A DNA stretch of 64,000 nucleotides from Rhynchospora pubera (Eukaryota; Streptophyta; Magnoliopsida; Poales; Cyperaceae), in assembly GCA_028095005.1 (NCBI GenBank), contig CM051460.1, positions 76,649,676 through 76,713,675 of the forward strand. Reading direction: 5' to 3'. How positions within the stretch are numbered: position 1 is the first letter of the stretch; each line of letters starts with the position of its first letter. Below, piece after piece: positions 1-11,176 of this stretch. The position numbers were made by a program, and so were the translations under genes. The notes under the pieces are model-generated. The model had not been told where the DNA came from. It saw nothing but the letters and a program-made list of their open reading frames with translations, and ran no database searches.

Positions 1-178
1 CCAAATTCTTTTCGAAAGGGGGAGGGTTCTTATGGTTTGTCATCAAGGGCGTTTTGGGTATTCTTTTCCCTAATTGCAAAAAGGGGGAGAATTAGGTAAT
101 TTGGGTTATTCCGCCTTGTTGTTTCAAGTCCCAAATGTACCTTAGGTGTTGTTTTGCAACTCGGCAAAAGGGGGAGAT
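1..178 (+). mobile_element. 3' internal end of a Copia-type LTR retrotransposon, cut by the window edge
   Basis: The stretch has several AAAGGGGGAG-like purine runs and no open frame. The last run, at about 167-177, lies directly against the TG start of the LTR and is the likely polypurine tract that primes plus-strand synthesis. Repeated purine tracts after pol are common in plant Copia elements. The rest of the element lies upstream of the window, so whether it encodes pol cannot be told. Confidence 0.7.
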
Positions 179-1748
179 TGTTGGTTAAACATTTTCTCTC
201 GATTTCCCGATTTGCAAAACAACACCGAAACCTTTAAACTAACATCTCTTTTTAGTGTTTTATAGCTAAATTTATTGAAGAATGGATTAAAGCAAGTGTG
301 GCACTTAGTTTGGAGCTTCAAGAGATTGCTTTGGTCTAGTTAGAGTCAGTAATTAAGGTTTAATTAAACTCTAAACTAATCTCAATCAATTTGCTGGTAA
401 AATGCTCAGTTTTTCTGTCCAGCGTCATACAACGCCAGTTGCCGTTACACAACGCTGAGTTAATTCGATTTTAAATTGCAAAATCTCTGACAAGGTTGGA
501 ACAGGGTTACACAACGCTCAGTAGCGTTGTGCAACGTTAGTTCATTTGTTTTTAAACCAGTTAAATCCATTATTTCCCCTTGTCAGAACGTTGAGCAACG
601 CTAAGTAACGTTACACAACATTTCCACTCATACGTTGTGTAACGCTACTCAGCGTTGTACAACGCAGTATGAAACAGGCGTCTCTGCATTGCTCAGACAT
701 CGATCTGCATCGATGCTGCATGCATGCTGCAATGTTTCATGCATTGTAGCGTTGTGTAACGCTCTAAACTTCGCTCAGACTTCGCTTTTTCTCTCTGGAC
801 GCGTAGTGCAACGCTGAATAGCGTTGTGCAATGGCGACGTTGTGTGACGCCAGTCAGCGTCGTATGACGTTCTGACAATGTTGTTTGAGTTTGTCAGTTC
901 TGCCTTATTCGTTTTCTTGACTTCGTTGTGCAACGCTACCAAGCGTTACACAATGCTCTGACAAGTTCCAACGGAACTGTCGAGCTTTTGCTTTGGATTT
1001 TTGCTGAAGCGTTGTGCAACGCTATACAGCGTTACACAACGCTCTGACAACTCACAACGTTATTGTCTGTGACCGTTTGATTTTTCAACGGCTATTTAGG
1101 CGTTGTACAACGGCATATAGCGTTGTATAACGCCAGAGTCTATTTTGACTGGTCTTTGGAGCTGTTGGCGCCCTCTATATATATGGGGGCTCTTGGAACT
1201 GTTCAGATACTTTTGAAACCTTTGAAACTCCTCCCTTTTGAGCTCCAACCAGTTAGACATTACTCTCTCTTGTGTTTGAGCATTATTTAGCAAAATCATT
1301 GAGATTAGAGTGTGCTAAACCAATCCACTAGTGTTAATTGCTAGATTTGTTGAGTGATTTGGTTAGAGCCTCAATCCCTTGAGTGTTTGAGCTTGTTTAA
1401 TTGAGTTAGGCCAATCCACCTTGAGAGTGATTGTAACAAGGTGATTTGGTTCGAATTTGTAGTCCCGTTCGTGTGGAATTGAACGGAGCGCGCCCATTTC
1501 GAGGTTGCGAAACTCCCGGAGACGTACGACTAAGGCTAGCACTTCCTAGCGGGTCGGAACTCCGTAATACATCGCGTGTTCAATTTCTCTCTCTCTTTCT
1601 CTCTTTATTATCTTGCTACTTGAATTGCTTGTGCTTTGATTGTTTGTGTTAGACCAAGTTTGAATTGAACCAAATATTGACCATACCGGTTTAGAAATTC
1701 GTTTTTGTGCCTATTCACCCCCCTCTAGGCCTTTATTTAGGGACAACA
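179..1748 (+). mobile_element. 3' LTR of a Copia-type element with a palindrome array in U3
   Basis: The LTR starts TGTTGG right after a polypurine tract and ends GGACAACA. It matches the LTRs of the gag-only element at 27673-32599, including the shared CTAGCGGGTCGGAACTCCG block near the 3' end. U3 (about 420-1135) holds about 19 copies of a degenerate palindrome, GCGTTGTRCAACGC. A TATA-like CTATATATATGG sits at about 1174-1185, then R/U5. The 5' LTR is outside the window, so target duplication cannot be tested. Small open frames here fall in the repeats and are not genes. Confidence 0.8.
422..1135. repeat. Array of about 19 paired 14-16 bp palindromes in LTR U3
   Basis: Copies of GCGTTGTRCAACGC and variants (GTTACACAACGC, GCGTCGTATGACG) occur mostly in pairs. 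The two members of a pair are 4-5 bases apart (for example CAGTA, AAGTA, ACTCA, GAATA, ACCAA, ATACA), and pairs are often followed by TCTGACAA. The array ends just upstream of the TATA-like box. A related array lies in the 5' LTR at about 31710-32360, with a remnant at about 28225-28370. Confidence 0.8.
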
Positions 1749-1767
1749 AGTTGTCGTAATAATAATA

Positions 1768-3357
1768 ATGGATTTGGTCTCAGAGGGCATTGTTGATACC
1801 CAAACTACCATCAAGATGGTTGATGGTAGACATTTCGACCAACTTCTCCAATAACTATTGCATTTTTGTAGTTGGAATTTTTTATTATGAAGTTCTTTTT
1901 TTCAATATTAATATTGACATAAATTACGTAATGCCTAGCTTATTTCATTTAAGTTTAAAAATCCAAAGACATACAAGGAAAAGGTGATTGCCACTGGCTT
2001 GCCAGCATCTACTGGAGTTACAGCCGCTCAAATTTTGTTCACTGCTGAGAATGACGAGATGGCATGCACAAAGAGAGACTGCTATCTTGGTGAGTTTTCT
2101 CATTGCAAAGATTTCACAATGGCGAAGTAAATGAAACTCAGGTTTTCAATTAAATTAAACTAAATTTGTGTTGTGTTAATCTTCAATGTGGGAGCTGAGG
2201 AAGGAGACCAGAGGATGTTGGTGTCATGCAAACTGCTGTTGGCATTCTAACGACAAGAAGTGTTATGACCTCTCATGTTGTTGTTGTCCGTATTGGGTGG
2301 GGCAACTGTTGTGTCTCTGGCTGCTCTAATATCCATGTTAATGATGTTGAAAAGGTTATTTGAATTTTTTATGCTCCACTAATTTCACGTTATTAATTTT
2401 GATAGGTTTGGTTTTAAGTTTGCAGAGGCTTTTGTTACAGTCAGGTTTGACCGGCTATAATTTCGTTTTTTAATTTTTGATAAATTAGGCACAGATAATT
2501 GGGGACAAAACACTCAATGGAGGTGACGGATCTTACTCTAAGGGCCAACTAGAGAAGTCATCATAGGCAAGCAAGTACTTGCCCCGCCAGCTCTTAACAG
2601 TTAAGTACTTTCATGGCCTGGTCAATGAAGTTAGGCAAACTAAGGTTGATTCTCTTACAAATGTTATACTAATTAGAAAGAAAATTGACAACATTTCGAG
2701 TCTCTAGAGAGATTCCAAATCTGGCCTAAGTTGAGTCACTCAAAGTGTCTCATGTGTGTTCCTTAGAAGGAGGGTTCATTCATATAACTTGATGCATTTG
2801 CCATTATTATGTGATGGCTATTGCTAACACTTTTGAGGATGTGTTGGCTTCAAGAAACAATGACGCCAAAGGAATTGAGTTCTGCAGGACAAAATACATG
2901 ATAAATTATTTAATAGCATTGATTAATGCCAGCTTCTTTTTCTATCTTTCTGTTTCTGCTAATAAGATAGAAGAATTTAATCTTTATTCTCTAACACATG
3001 GTTGAATCCCAGTTCTTTGCATCAGACGAGAGGATTCAGACTGTGAGACAGATGATTATGTCTGGAATTGTTGAGAAGAACCAAAAAGAGCCTTGACCAT
3101 CTCTTGCCATACCAGAGATTTGGCTTTGAAGGCATTTCCCATGCTATGTATGGTACTTGCTCTCCCTTTGCTCTATGTTTATTGTTGGTTGACTCATATC
3201 TGAAATGTAATTTAGCAAAGTTTACTTGTTGTTTTCTTTCTATTCAGGCCTTCCTGTTTCAATTAAATAACTATATTAACCACTTCATGAGTTCTTGGCA
3301 AGAACGAAACATTGAGGATATAGTGCATGAGATGCCTACTGAAACAGGCTCCAATTA
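1768..3357 (+). pseudogene. Pyruvate, phosphate dikinase (PPDK) pseudogene, central fragment with introns
   Basis: Separate blocks read as PPDK in order. They are DLVSEGIVDT (from about 1768), KVIATGLPAS (about 1979), an equivalent of the phosphohistidine segment with MTSH (about 2262-2275) followed by GWGNCCVSGC, then IGDK (about 2500), ASRNNDAKGIEFCRT (about 2850-2890), FFASDERI (about 3014), and GLPVSIK (from about 3248). PPDK interconverts pyruvate and phosphoenolpyruvate. This fragment covers the phosphohistidine domain and the start of the PEP-binding domain. Blocks are separated by intron-like AT-rich stretches with GT/AG-like borders, so it is not a processed copy. Stops and frameshifts break every frame, for example after KNQKEP and inside the last block. 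It lacks the N-terminal nucleotide-binding part and the C-terminal end. The neighbouring LTR sits about 20 bases upstream of the first block. Confidence 0.85.
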
Positions 3358-3459
3358 GTAGTAACTCTTTGGAGCAAGGTATGCATTCAGATTTATATAT
3401 TACTTGCTCAATTCATTTGGTAATTGGACAAACAAATTTGCAAAATCGGTGTTTAACGA

Positions 3460-3621
3460 GCATTCATTGCTAATAGATTTCAAGATTCTATTAAATTAGC
3501 ACATGATCTTAATAATCTGTTCAAACGTGTGTGGTGATATGCATTCATTGCTAATAGATTTCAAGATTCTATTAAATTAGCACACGATCTTAATAATCTG
3601 TTCAAACGTGTGTGGTGATAT
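3460..3621. repeat. 81-bp tandem duplication, two copies
   Basis: 3460-3540 and 3541-3621 both begin GCATTCATTGCTAATAG and differ at one visible base (ACATGATC versus ACACGATC). No open frame crosses them. The near identity suggests a recent local duplication. Confidence 0.9.
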
Positions 3622-3899
3622 ATAATCTACCTATATTGAATTTAATCATCCCTATGTCATGTTACAAATGCAATATCATTTCAGTGGTCTTTCCATTTGA
3701 TTTATGGCCTATGATCATTAAAGGTATATTCAAGTTTGCTAATGGTAAAGAAAAATAAGTGTGGAGGCAGCAACAAGCTGCTTGCAAAGAGATTGTGTAG
3801 AGCTACATCAATGTTGATCACTACTGGATGGAGCAACTATTTTACGGGTATTATAGCCTTGCTCTTTATAGGTCTGAATTACTATTGTCTATTTATTGA

Positions 3900-4056
3900 G
3901 GGGCTGTTTGGATGAGCCGGAATTGCAAATTTCGGACATTTATATGCCAAATTTATTATAAACAATCCAAACTCTTCACAAAGTTACACACTTCCCAATA
4001 AATTTATGCCTAGGAATTGCAAATTCCCCAAATTCCTACAACATCCAAACGGCCCC
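3900..4056. mobile_element. Tourist-like MITE, copy A
   Basis: The terminal inverted repeats are GGGGCTGTTTGG and CCAAACGGCCCC (one mismatch), enclosing 157 bp, with TGA on both sides. The inner sequence (AATTGCAAATT, then AAACTCTTCACAAAG, CCCAATAAATTT) is shared in either orientation with copies at 9015, 27195, 38881 and 57230. It has no coding capacity. The 3-bp duplication points to a PIF/Harbinger-type source. Confidence 0.75.
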
Positions 4057-6116
4057 TGACTTCTTTTTTCTGTGTGTTTCCCAGATAATGATGTTTGGAA
4101 TTATCTTTGTATTCTACATTTCGATTGAATAAATAAATGATGGTGCCACCAAAAAAGTTTAAACCTCATGGTCACATAGCTCAGCCCAAATCTTTAAAAA
4201 ATATCATCTACAAAAACATAAAACTTGAGTATGCAATCAGATAAACCAAATTTTGTAGATTATTCTTACAATAAGTTTGTTGTTCACATATTTGCACAGC
4301 TTGATCTTTGGATTCCCTTTTAATTAATATAATCTTCACTAGGTGGGGAAGTGAGGCTTCCCGGCGCCTTAGCGGATATTTGATAATTAACAAATGTGAT
4401 CTTCTGCCTGAATTAAAATAAAAAATTATGAAAGAAAGATTAAATTACATAGTTCATTTGATGCAGGAGCATTGTTTGTTAGAAGTTGAATCGTTATCCA
4501 TTCTTTTACGTTTTCTCTTACATGGCATATCTATATTTGCAAGTAATATTAGATAAAGTATTTTAATTATCAATTGCACATGCAACAAATCCAGATGTAC
4601 CTAATTTGGATGATTTTACATGTTGTGCTTGGTTGCATATCTAACTAAACTTAAGATTGAATCAAGCAAATATTGCAAAAACATTCTCAGAGTAAATCGA
4701 TAAATATCCACATAATTTGTCTACATAACAAATTCAAATGTGAAAGAGTCGATTTCAAGCAAATATCAAGTGTTATTCGCATTGAAATAAACAACACAAT
4801 ATTTTGTAAATTCTTGTTAGATAAAAGATGAAAAATGATGTGGATATTTATCGAACAACTCAAAATGAGCAACAATTTGCCTTGGTACCGTGGAGAGCCC
4901 ATCACTGGCACTAAATGATTTGTTAGACCCCGTAATTAATAGAGAACTCAACAATGTTTGGATTAAACTCCATTGTTTAATTAATTTCCTTCTGCAGTTG
5001 CTTGAGTGTGAGGCTCTCTAAGGATAAGACTGATGTTGGGTCTGCACTTTCTACTGGTAGTTTAATAGAGTGTACATAATACTCATAACCATTGTTTATC
5101 AATTCCCTTCTTCCACTTTTTTTACTTTCTGTACGTAGCTACTACCATCGTTAGATCTCATTTGTTTTGTAGTGTTATGCAGCAAGGTTTCATCAGGTGA
5201 GCATTATTACTCATAAAAGGTCCTCTGAGTGGCCAGAAGAGTCAACTCTTCTTCACAGCTGCTTATTTCAGCTAAGGTACAGAAAGATAACACATTGCAA
5301 TCTTGTTCCCTTTCACCTACGTACCTGACAAATCAAAAGGAGCACATAAGGACCACAACTTTATTTTTTTTACAACTTAATGCCATACAACAAGTAGGTC
5401 CCAGAAGGTTGCTATTAGATTTAGTAATACAAACCTAAAGTTTGAGAGTAATTTTTTTTTACCCATAAGTTTTGAATGTTTCTTAGGTCAAGCACGTGAA
5501 ATTTTGACCAGTCTACTCTTCTAAACTTTTGTACTCACAAAAGCATTTTTGTTTGGCTCAATTTTTTCACATAATAAAGACCAAGAATCAAGGAAGTGTC
5601 CAATAAAGATGTAATTTTCTTCAGTTCTTTATGAACATATATGTAAGCAATCTTTAAACTTCAGGTTCAGTTAATTAAGAAAAAAAAAAGAGCAAAAAAA
5701 AAAAATAGAGAACCGGAAAGCATTATTACTGCCTCAGAATAGGTACAGGCCACAAAATATTGTACCAGTTGGTGTACTCGTACTATTATACACGACATGT
5801 ACCAGCAACAAAATACTATACCACTTGGTACACTCATACCAGTTGCTTACTTTATAGAAGGCATGAATGTAGTCAATATTCAGTATTAGATTGATACCCC
5901 ATCAATTTTACAAATATTAGTTATTAGTTATTTATTAAAAGTAGGTAGAATTTGATATACGTCAGTTATCGCCCACGATGTTCCTATTTTGCCCTTGGTA
6001 CTCAATAAATGCATAAACAATGCCTAAATTGAATGGAGATTAAACAAACAAACGCTTCAGGAAAAAATAGTATAAAGCGAGGTAATACTTACTACCATCG
6101 CCACTCCTTTTTTCCT
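4057..6116. other. Gene-free AT-rich stretch
   Basis: No open frame has domain-like content. Visible items are A-runs at 5680-5705 and a locally repetitive GTACCAGT/TTGGTAC segment at 5755-5850. No gene is supported. Confidence 0.5.
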
Positions 6117-6178
6117 TCCTCAAAAGCAAGCTTGATGCTATTTTAATACTAAAATAGCATCAAACTTGCTTTTGAGGA
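6117..6178. repeat. Hairpin with 29-bp arms
   Basis: Arms 6117-6145 and 6150-6178 are inverted copies with one mismatch, separated by the 4-base loop ATAC. The sequence reads CTCAAAAGCAAGCTTGATGC and then returns. There is no T-run after it and no gene beside it. A fold-back of this quality could give a hairpin RNA if transcribed, but no promoter is obvious. Confidence 0.85.
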
Positions 6179-6179
6179 T

Positions 6180-9014
6180 ACACCTTCTATGTTGCTGATT
6201 AGAATACTAAAAAATTTTGAAAAAATAGAAGTCATAATAAGAATGCGCATCTTTAACATATAGCATAAACTTGTTTATGACTAAATTATGATTGCAATTT
6301 TAAAACATGTCAAAAGATTAAAATATTTCATTGTGTTTTCAATTTAATGCACTAACCCTCATATTTGACAATCGATTCTCCTACTAATCTTGTCATGTGA
6401 AAACAATACTCAATTTAATAGTATGTAGCTTGTCAAGCAGAGTGGTTCTAATAGCATGTTGCTGATTATATGCTTGCCATGCTGTGATCAATTGAGTGGG
6501 CAAATTTTAAATTGACACATAAATAATGAACCAAATTGACCCAAAAAAAAAAAATAGTAGAACCTCCTCTGTAGCATGTGAGAAAAAACTTATTTCAATC
6601 CTATTTATCACTAAGACCTAAAGAGAGCTTAACACATGCTGGGAAAAAGTAGAATATCAATACTTCAAGTTTAACAGTAAAATAAAAAACTTTTTAAAGA
6701 AGTAACCAAACATAAAATATGTCCAAGATCTCAAAGACACATACCAGTAGAAATTTAATACCAAGACAGATCATAAATAAATTATCACCATGACTCAACA
6801 TGATAAGAAGAGAATTTGCAAAAAAATAATTTTGAATGAGTGATTGTACCTGAAGAATAATTGTGTACGCTTGGCTTCAAGCCTATTGAACAGATGTTTC
6901 AGCAGTTTATCATAAGATGGAAAAGAAAGTTTTGAAAAATGAGAGAAATTTCTTACTTTAGATCACATATATGATCAATTGAAGCAAGAGCTGGGAATAT
7001 AACATTTGTGAGAGAGATCAATGGTAGGCTGATGCTTAAATTGTAAATTAAGTTTATAAAATGAGATTTTATTTTGTTTGAAAACAGGGATTGAAAATGA
7101 TAATTGTTATTGCAATTTGTTTACAATTATGACATGTGAGCAAGGGATTTGAAGCTAGACATTGCTCAAAAGTGCCACCCAGTAAAAAAAAATTGAAAAA
7201 TTAGTCGAGTATAAGCACTCTTGGTGATAATGGTGAATGAATTTTGCCTTGCATGTAAAACACAGTAAAACAATAAAAGTTCCCATAAGTTGGATAAAAA
7301 CTCTTTGTTTTCAGTCCATTCCATCTGAACATAATATGAAAAATAAAAAATTGGTTTAATATCATACAAAAATTCTATTTTAAAGAAGATCCCATTGTAA
7401 AACATACAAATTGCTGAATTTAAGGTTTCCAATTGGAGAAGAGGAGCTACCTTGCGTGAGGGACTGTTGGAGTAGAGAGGTAGGGCTTGTGCAGTCCGTC
7501 CTCACATCTCAGAGGCCACTGTGGGACTCAAGAGCTTCTGTTGATCTAGCCATGCCATTCGCTAGGTTTAACACTGCGTGCGAGTAGAGGAAATTAGAAA
7601 GGAAGAACAAAAAATTTAACTTTGAAAAATAAAAAAAAAGATCAAAACAAAAATCAATCGATTTTAGAGTTGATATTCAATCGAATCAAAGCAACCCAAT
7701 ATTAGAGTTAGTCTAGATTTAATTTGAAACAGGACCATGAATCAATTTTGTCTGTCTTGAAAATTGGTAGAAAAGATAAAAAATATCAATAGTTCAATAC
7801 AAATCAGAATTGATAGAAAAAAAAAAAAAGATATACCCAAAAGCTTCTCCATCTCCCTGAAGGTTCTTCATCTCTTTCTATGAATCTACATAGAACAACT
7901 CACCCTTTCGTTGTGTCATTTGCCTTCCTGTCGGCGAAAGAAGAAGAGGTGCACCGTCGGGAGAAGGTGGGGTAGGCTTGGAAGAGGAGGCGGGTAGAGG
8001 AGGGGTTGGCGGAGCATGAGGTGGAGAGGCGGACACACGGGTGCTGTTGGGCAGTTGGGGTTGGGGGAAGTCGATGGCGGAGGAGGAAGGGTTGGCTGAG
8101 GAGGGCTTGGTACTTGGAGTGATGCGGGCAGTTGGCGGAGGAGGCGGTGCCAGTGATGTGTCGGAAAGAGTAAAGAGAGGCGGCAGCGTTTTTTATTTTT
8201 TCTGTTGCGGCGAGAGAGAAAAGGAAAGAAAGAAGCTATAGAAATGGACCAACGGATCAGATCGTTCGATAGATTAGCGAAAAACATTGGACGGTTCAGA
8301 TGCAAAACAAATATCGGTCATAATATCGGCCACGGGAATTAATGTATAGCTTAGATTAGATTTATATCCATTATTGCTTCAGTTTAATCTTTCAAAAGTA
8401 TTAGTGACATATACCAGTTCACTGTTGGTGATGATTCTACTATTATAATGTACAAATAAAAAAATTGTACATTTTGTTTTCTGCAGAAATATGGGTACTT
8501 GCCAATAGTTATCGCAATCATCATTTAGTTAACCTATAATTTACTTTGACAAATTTAGGATATCTTGAGGTAATAAGAGTGGCTGTTAAGATTGAAAATG
8601 GACTCGATTTTCTTTTCTGTTGGCATTTCCCAAACCCATTTTTTTGTCAAGCCTATATTCTCATAATTAGATTGTTTCCCTTGCATTGGTTCCCGCATTT
8701 GGTGCGTCTCATAATAAGGTCTGATGTGGTTGTGTGGTCCTTCAAAAACTTACAAGAATACCACACATGGAAAATGTTTCATATGAATTTCTGTTTTCAA
8801 ATAAATTCTATGATAAATCTTTGCGATTAAGTTGTCAATTGTACTAAATTTTTTTAGTATAATTTGCCAATAATTTTATGATTAAATTTACCATCAACAT
8901 CTTTATTTCGTTCTCTAATTAACTTTTAATTCGTAAGCCATCGCAAGGCACGTGTCAAAGAACTAGATTCATAATGTTACGATCAAGATTTGAGAAAAAC
9001 AAGATCATCTCAAA
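6180..9014. other. Gene-poor stretch with a GC-rich patch
   Basis: Mostly AT-rich. A GC-rich patch at 7916-8240 opens a 129-codon proline- and serine-rich frame on the minus strand and a shorter frame on the plus strand. Both are low-complexity without domains. A moderate-GC piece at 7440-7570 resembles neither a repeat nor a recognised exon. No gene is supported. Confidence 0.4.
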
Positions 9015-9156
9015 GGATGCGTTTGGATAGGTGTGGGAAGAAGTGGGAAGAAGTATTGGAAAGTGTGTAATTTTGTAAAGAGTTTGGATTGTTTATAATT
9101 TTTTTTCTTCCCATCTTCCTTCTTCCTCTTCTTCTTCTCTCATCCAAACGCACCCA
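9015..9156. mobile_element. Tourist-like MITE, copy B
   Basis: The ends are GGATGCGTTTGGAT and ATCCAAACGCACCC, with AAA on both sides. The inner GTGTGTAATTTTGTAAAGAG and AGTTTGGATTGTTTATAAT match the other copies. It is 142 bp and has no coding capacity. Confidence 0.75.
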
Positions 9157-10400
9157 AAGAAGGCAAGCGGTACAAATAGTGTTAGTGGTCATGTAACCCT
9201 ATTCCATTAATTATAAAATTTCATCGGCTGCCTTGCATGTCACTCTGAAATTTCATTCTACTTTTTAGGAGATATGACATATTATTATTTTTTTTCACTT
9301 GATGCTTTTGTGGTTTTAATGATTCTCAAGTACATTGTATTGTTTCAAAATGACTCTAATTGCCCTGATCTTTTGGAATAGTATTTTATTTTCTAAGTTT
9401 TAAATAATTTTGTTGTTTGTTCTCATACCGTTAAATATGGTACAAATTGAAATTGCATTCCATTTGGTCTAATATCTGTATTAGTTCCCTAAAATCTGTG
9501 CGGGATTTGCTATCAGCACATTTAAAATGAATTTGCTAGAATAATTCACCTAATTGTTATGTACACATTGTTTGACCCTAAAATATGATGTCAAATTTAT
9601 GATTAAAATTGGATAATTTCATGAATAATAAATACAAGGAGTTTGAGAAAATCATGAAAAATAGCAAATAGACCCTAAAAATTATGGACAAATGCCCAAA
9701 AAATCCAGGAAAGGTTAAAGAAAATTATGGTGCTTTTAGATTGGTCAAAGGAGCTACAGAACCTTCATTTTATGCAAAGAGGCCCATAATTTTGGAGAAA
9801 ATAAATAAAATAGGTGGAGGGGTCTTTTCAGAAAATTATTGGCACCACTAGATTCTACATATTTTAATGATCCTGCACCTAAAATATAATGCGAAAAATC
9901 AATTGGAAAGAACCCCAAACAATTTATTTTGTTTCAGCAGTCAATAAGAAATGCAATGAAATAAAGAAATGGAGATGTCCATTTATTGGGTGCAACTGAT
10001 GGGATGGAAACGAAGAGGATTAGAGGAATGTCCAAACTTTCCCTCCGTGCCTGATAAATGTGCTTGTTCCACCAAACACCACGCCTGATGGTTTATGAAA
10101 TAAGGCACGGTGTACAGAAGACCGAAACCATGAAAAGGAGAAGACAAGGTCGCTGAAGACAAGTCTCAGTCCAATTTCGACCCCTTCATAAATCTATTTT
10201 TCGGTGTACCTGGAGCGTGGAAAAGAAGCGCAGGAGAGAGGCCGTAGACCCCACAGAGCATGTATCGGTCCAGCATACGCCATGTGTAGCTAATAGAAAG
10301 GAAAGAAGAAGAGATGAAACAAATCCAACGAAATGCCGTTGGAAAAGAGAGCCGATAACTGCCGGGCTCCTCTCCAAATACATGGAACCTGGAAGTGGAA
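9157..10400. other. Gene-free stretch ahead of a promoter-like region
   Basis: AT-rich to about 9900, then more GC. Overlapping open frames on both strands at 10166-10513 shadow one another and show no domain, so no gene is called. Confidence 0.35.
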
Positions 10401-10414
10401 AATGGGGCAGGAGC

Positions 10415-10500
10415 GTCGCCTATATAAGAAGGAGAGGTCAAGAGAAACGAGGCAGTTCAAGAAGAGATCTGATTCCACACAATAAAACTTTCCACCAATA
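10415..10500 (+). promoter_or_regulatory. Promoter-like TATA region of an unidentified transcript or LTR
   Basis: CCTATATAAGAAGG at about 10419-10432 is a good plant TATA box in a locally GC-richer context, followed by AATAAAA at about 10481. A TATA box closely followed by a poly(A)-type signal is typical of an LTR, but no TG...CA borders or primer site were found. Confidence 0.35.
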
Positions 10501-10850
10501 TAGTTTAGGTTAGAATAAGAAGATAGGCATTAGCACAAACAGTTGATAGGCAAAAGGAGGAGAAAGCTTTCAAGAAGCGACGAAGGTTTGTAAAGAAAGG
10601 TAGGTGTTTGTACAGAGCACAGAAGCGATCTTGAGGAGATCCATGCTCTGAGTTTGTTCAATTCGATGTAATTTTGATAAAAGGTTGAAATTTAGATCGG
10701 TTGCTTTGCGATTTCTTTCTCTTGAAATTCTTGCTGATTGATTTGAAATGTGGTGTTAATTAAAGCATTGTATGCGGTAATGGTGATCTGGTACATAGGT
10801 TTAAGGTGTTTAGAATCGTTTTCTTCTTCTCAAATCGAAGGAAGAGATCT

Positions 10851-11176
10851 GCTAGGGAGCTATGCTCCCATGGTGGATATCCGATCTCGAAATGAAAAGT
10901 CGTTTCTCCCTTCTTTTGTTTGAATTTATGAAAGCCTGTGCGTAGGTGTTTAATGTCATAGCTAGAGATCTACTAGGGAGCCATGCTCCCATGGTGGATC
11001 GTCAATTTTCAAACAGTAGCATGTTCTCTTCTTAATCCTTCTCTTTTCTTGGGATCAAAACTGTATCAAGAAGTATAAAGATAAAAGTGTTTGTATTTCA
11101 TCTAATTCAATTCCCATTCCTCAAATTAAAGGTTAAAGGTCGGTTCTTTGTCTGCTAGGGAGCTCTGCTCCCATGG
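10851..11176 (+). repeat. Three copies of a CTAGGGAGCNNNGCTCCCATGG palindromic motif
   Basis: Copies lie at about 10851-10876, 10972-10997 and 11154-11175. Each holds GGGAGC, three variable bases and GCTCCC, then ATGG, and is preceded by GATCT or GTCTG. The two intervals are about 121 and 182 bp, and the DNA between is unrelated. The family was not recognised. It may be leader or LTR sequence downstream of the TATA-like box at 10419. Confidence 0.7.

Noticed and set aside
635..878. Short open frames on both strands in the first LTR
   Set aside because: They follow the palindrome array, have no domain, and the same family LTR at 31104-32599 does not keep them.
7916..8305. 129-codon proline-rich frame on the minus strand
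   Set aside because: Low-complexity reading of a GC-rich patch with a competing frame on the other strand. No domain, splice context or promoter.
10166..10513. Overlapping frames of 60-98 codons on both strands
   Set aside because: They shadow one another in a GC-richer promoter-like region and contain no recognisable motif.
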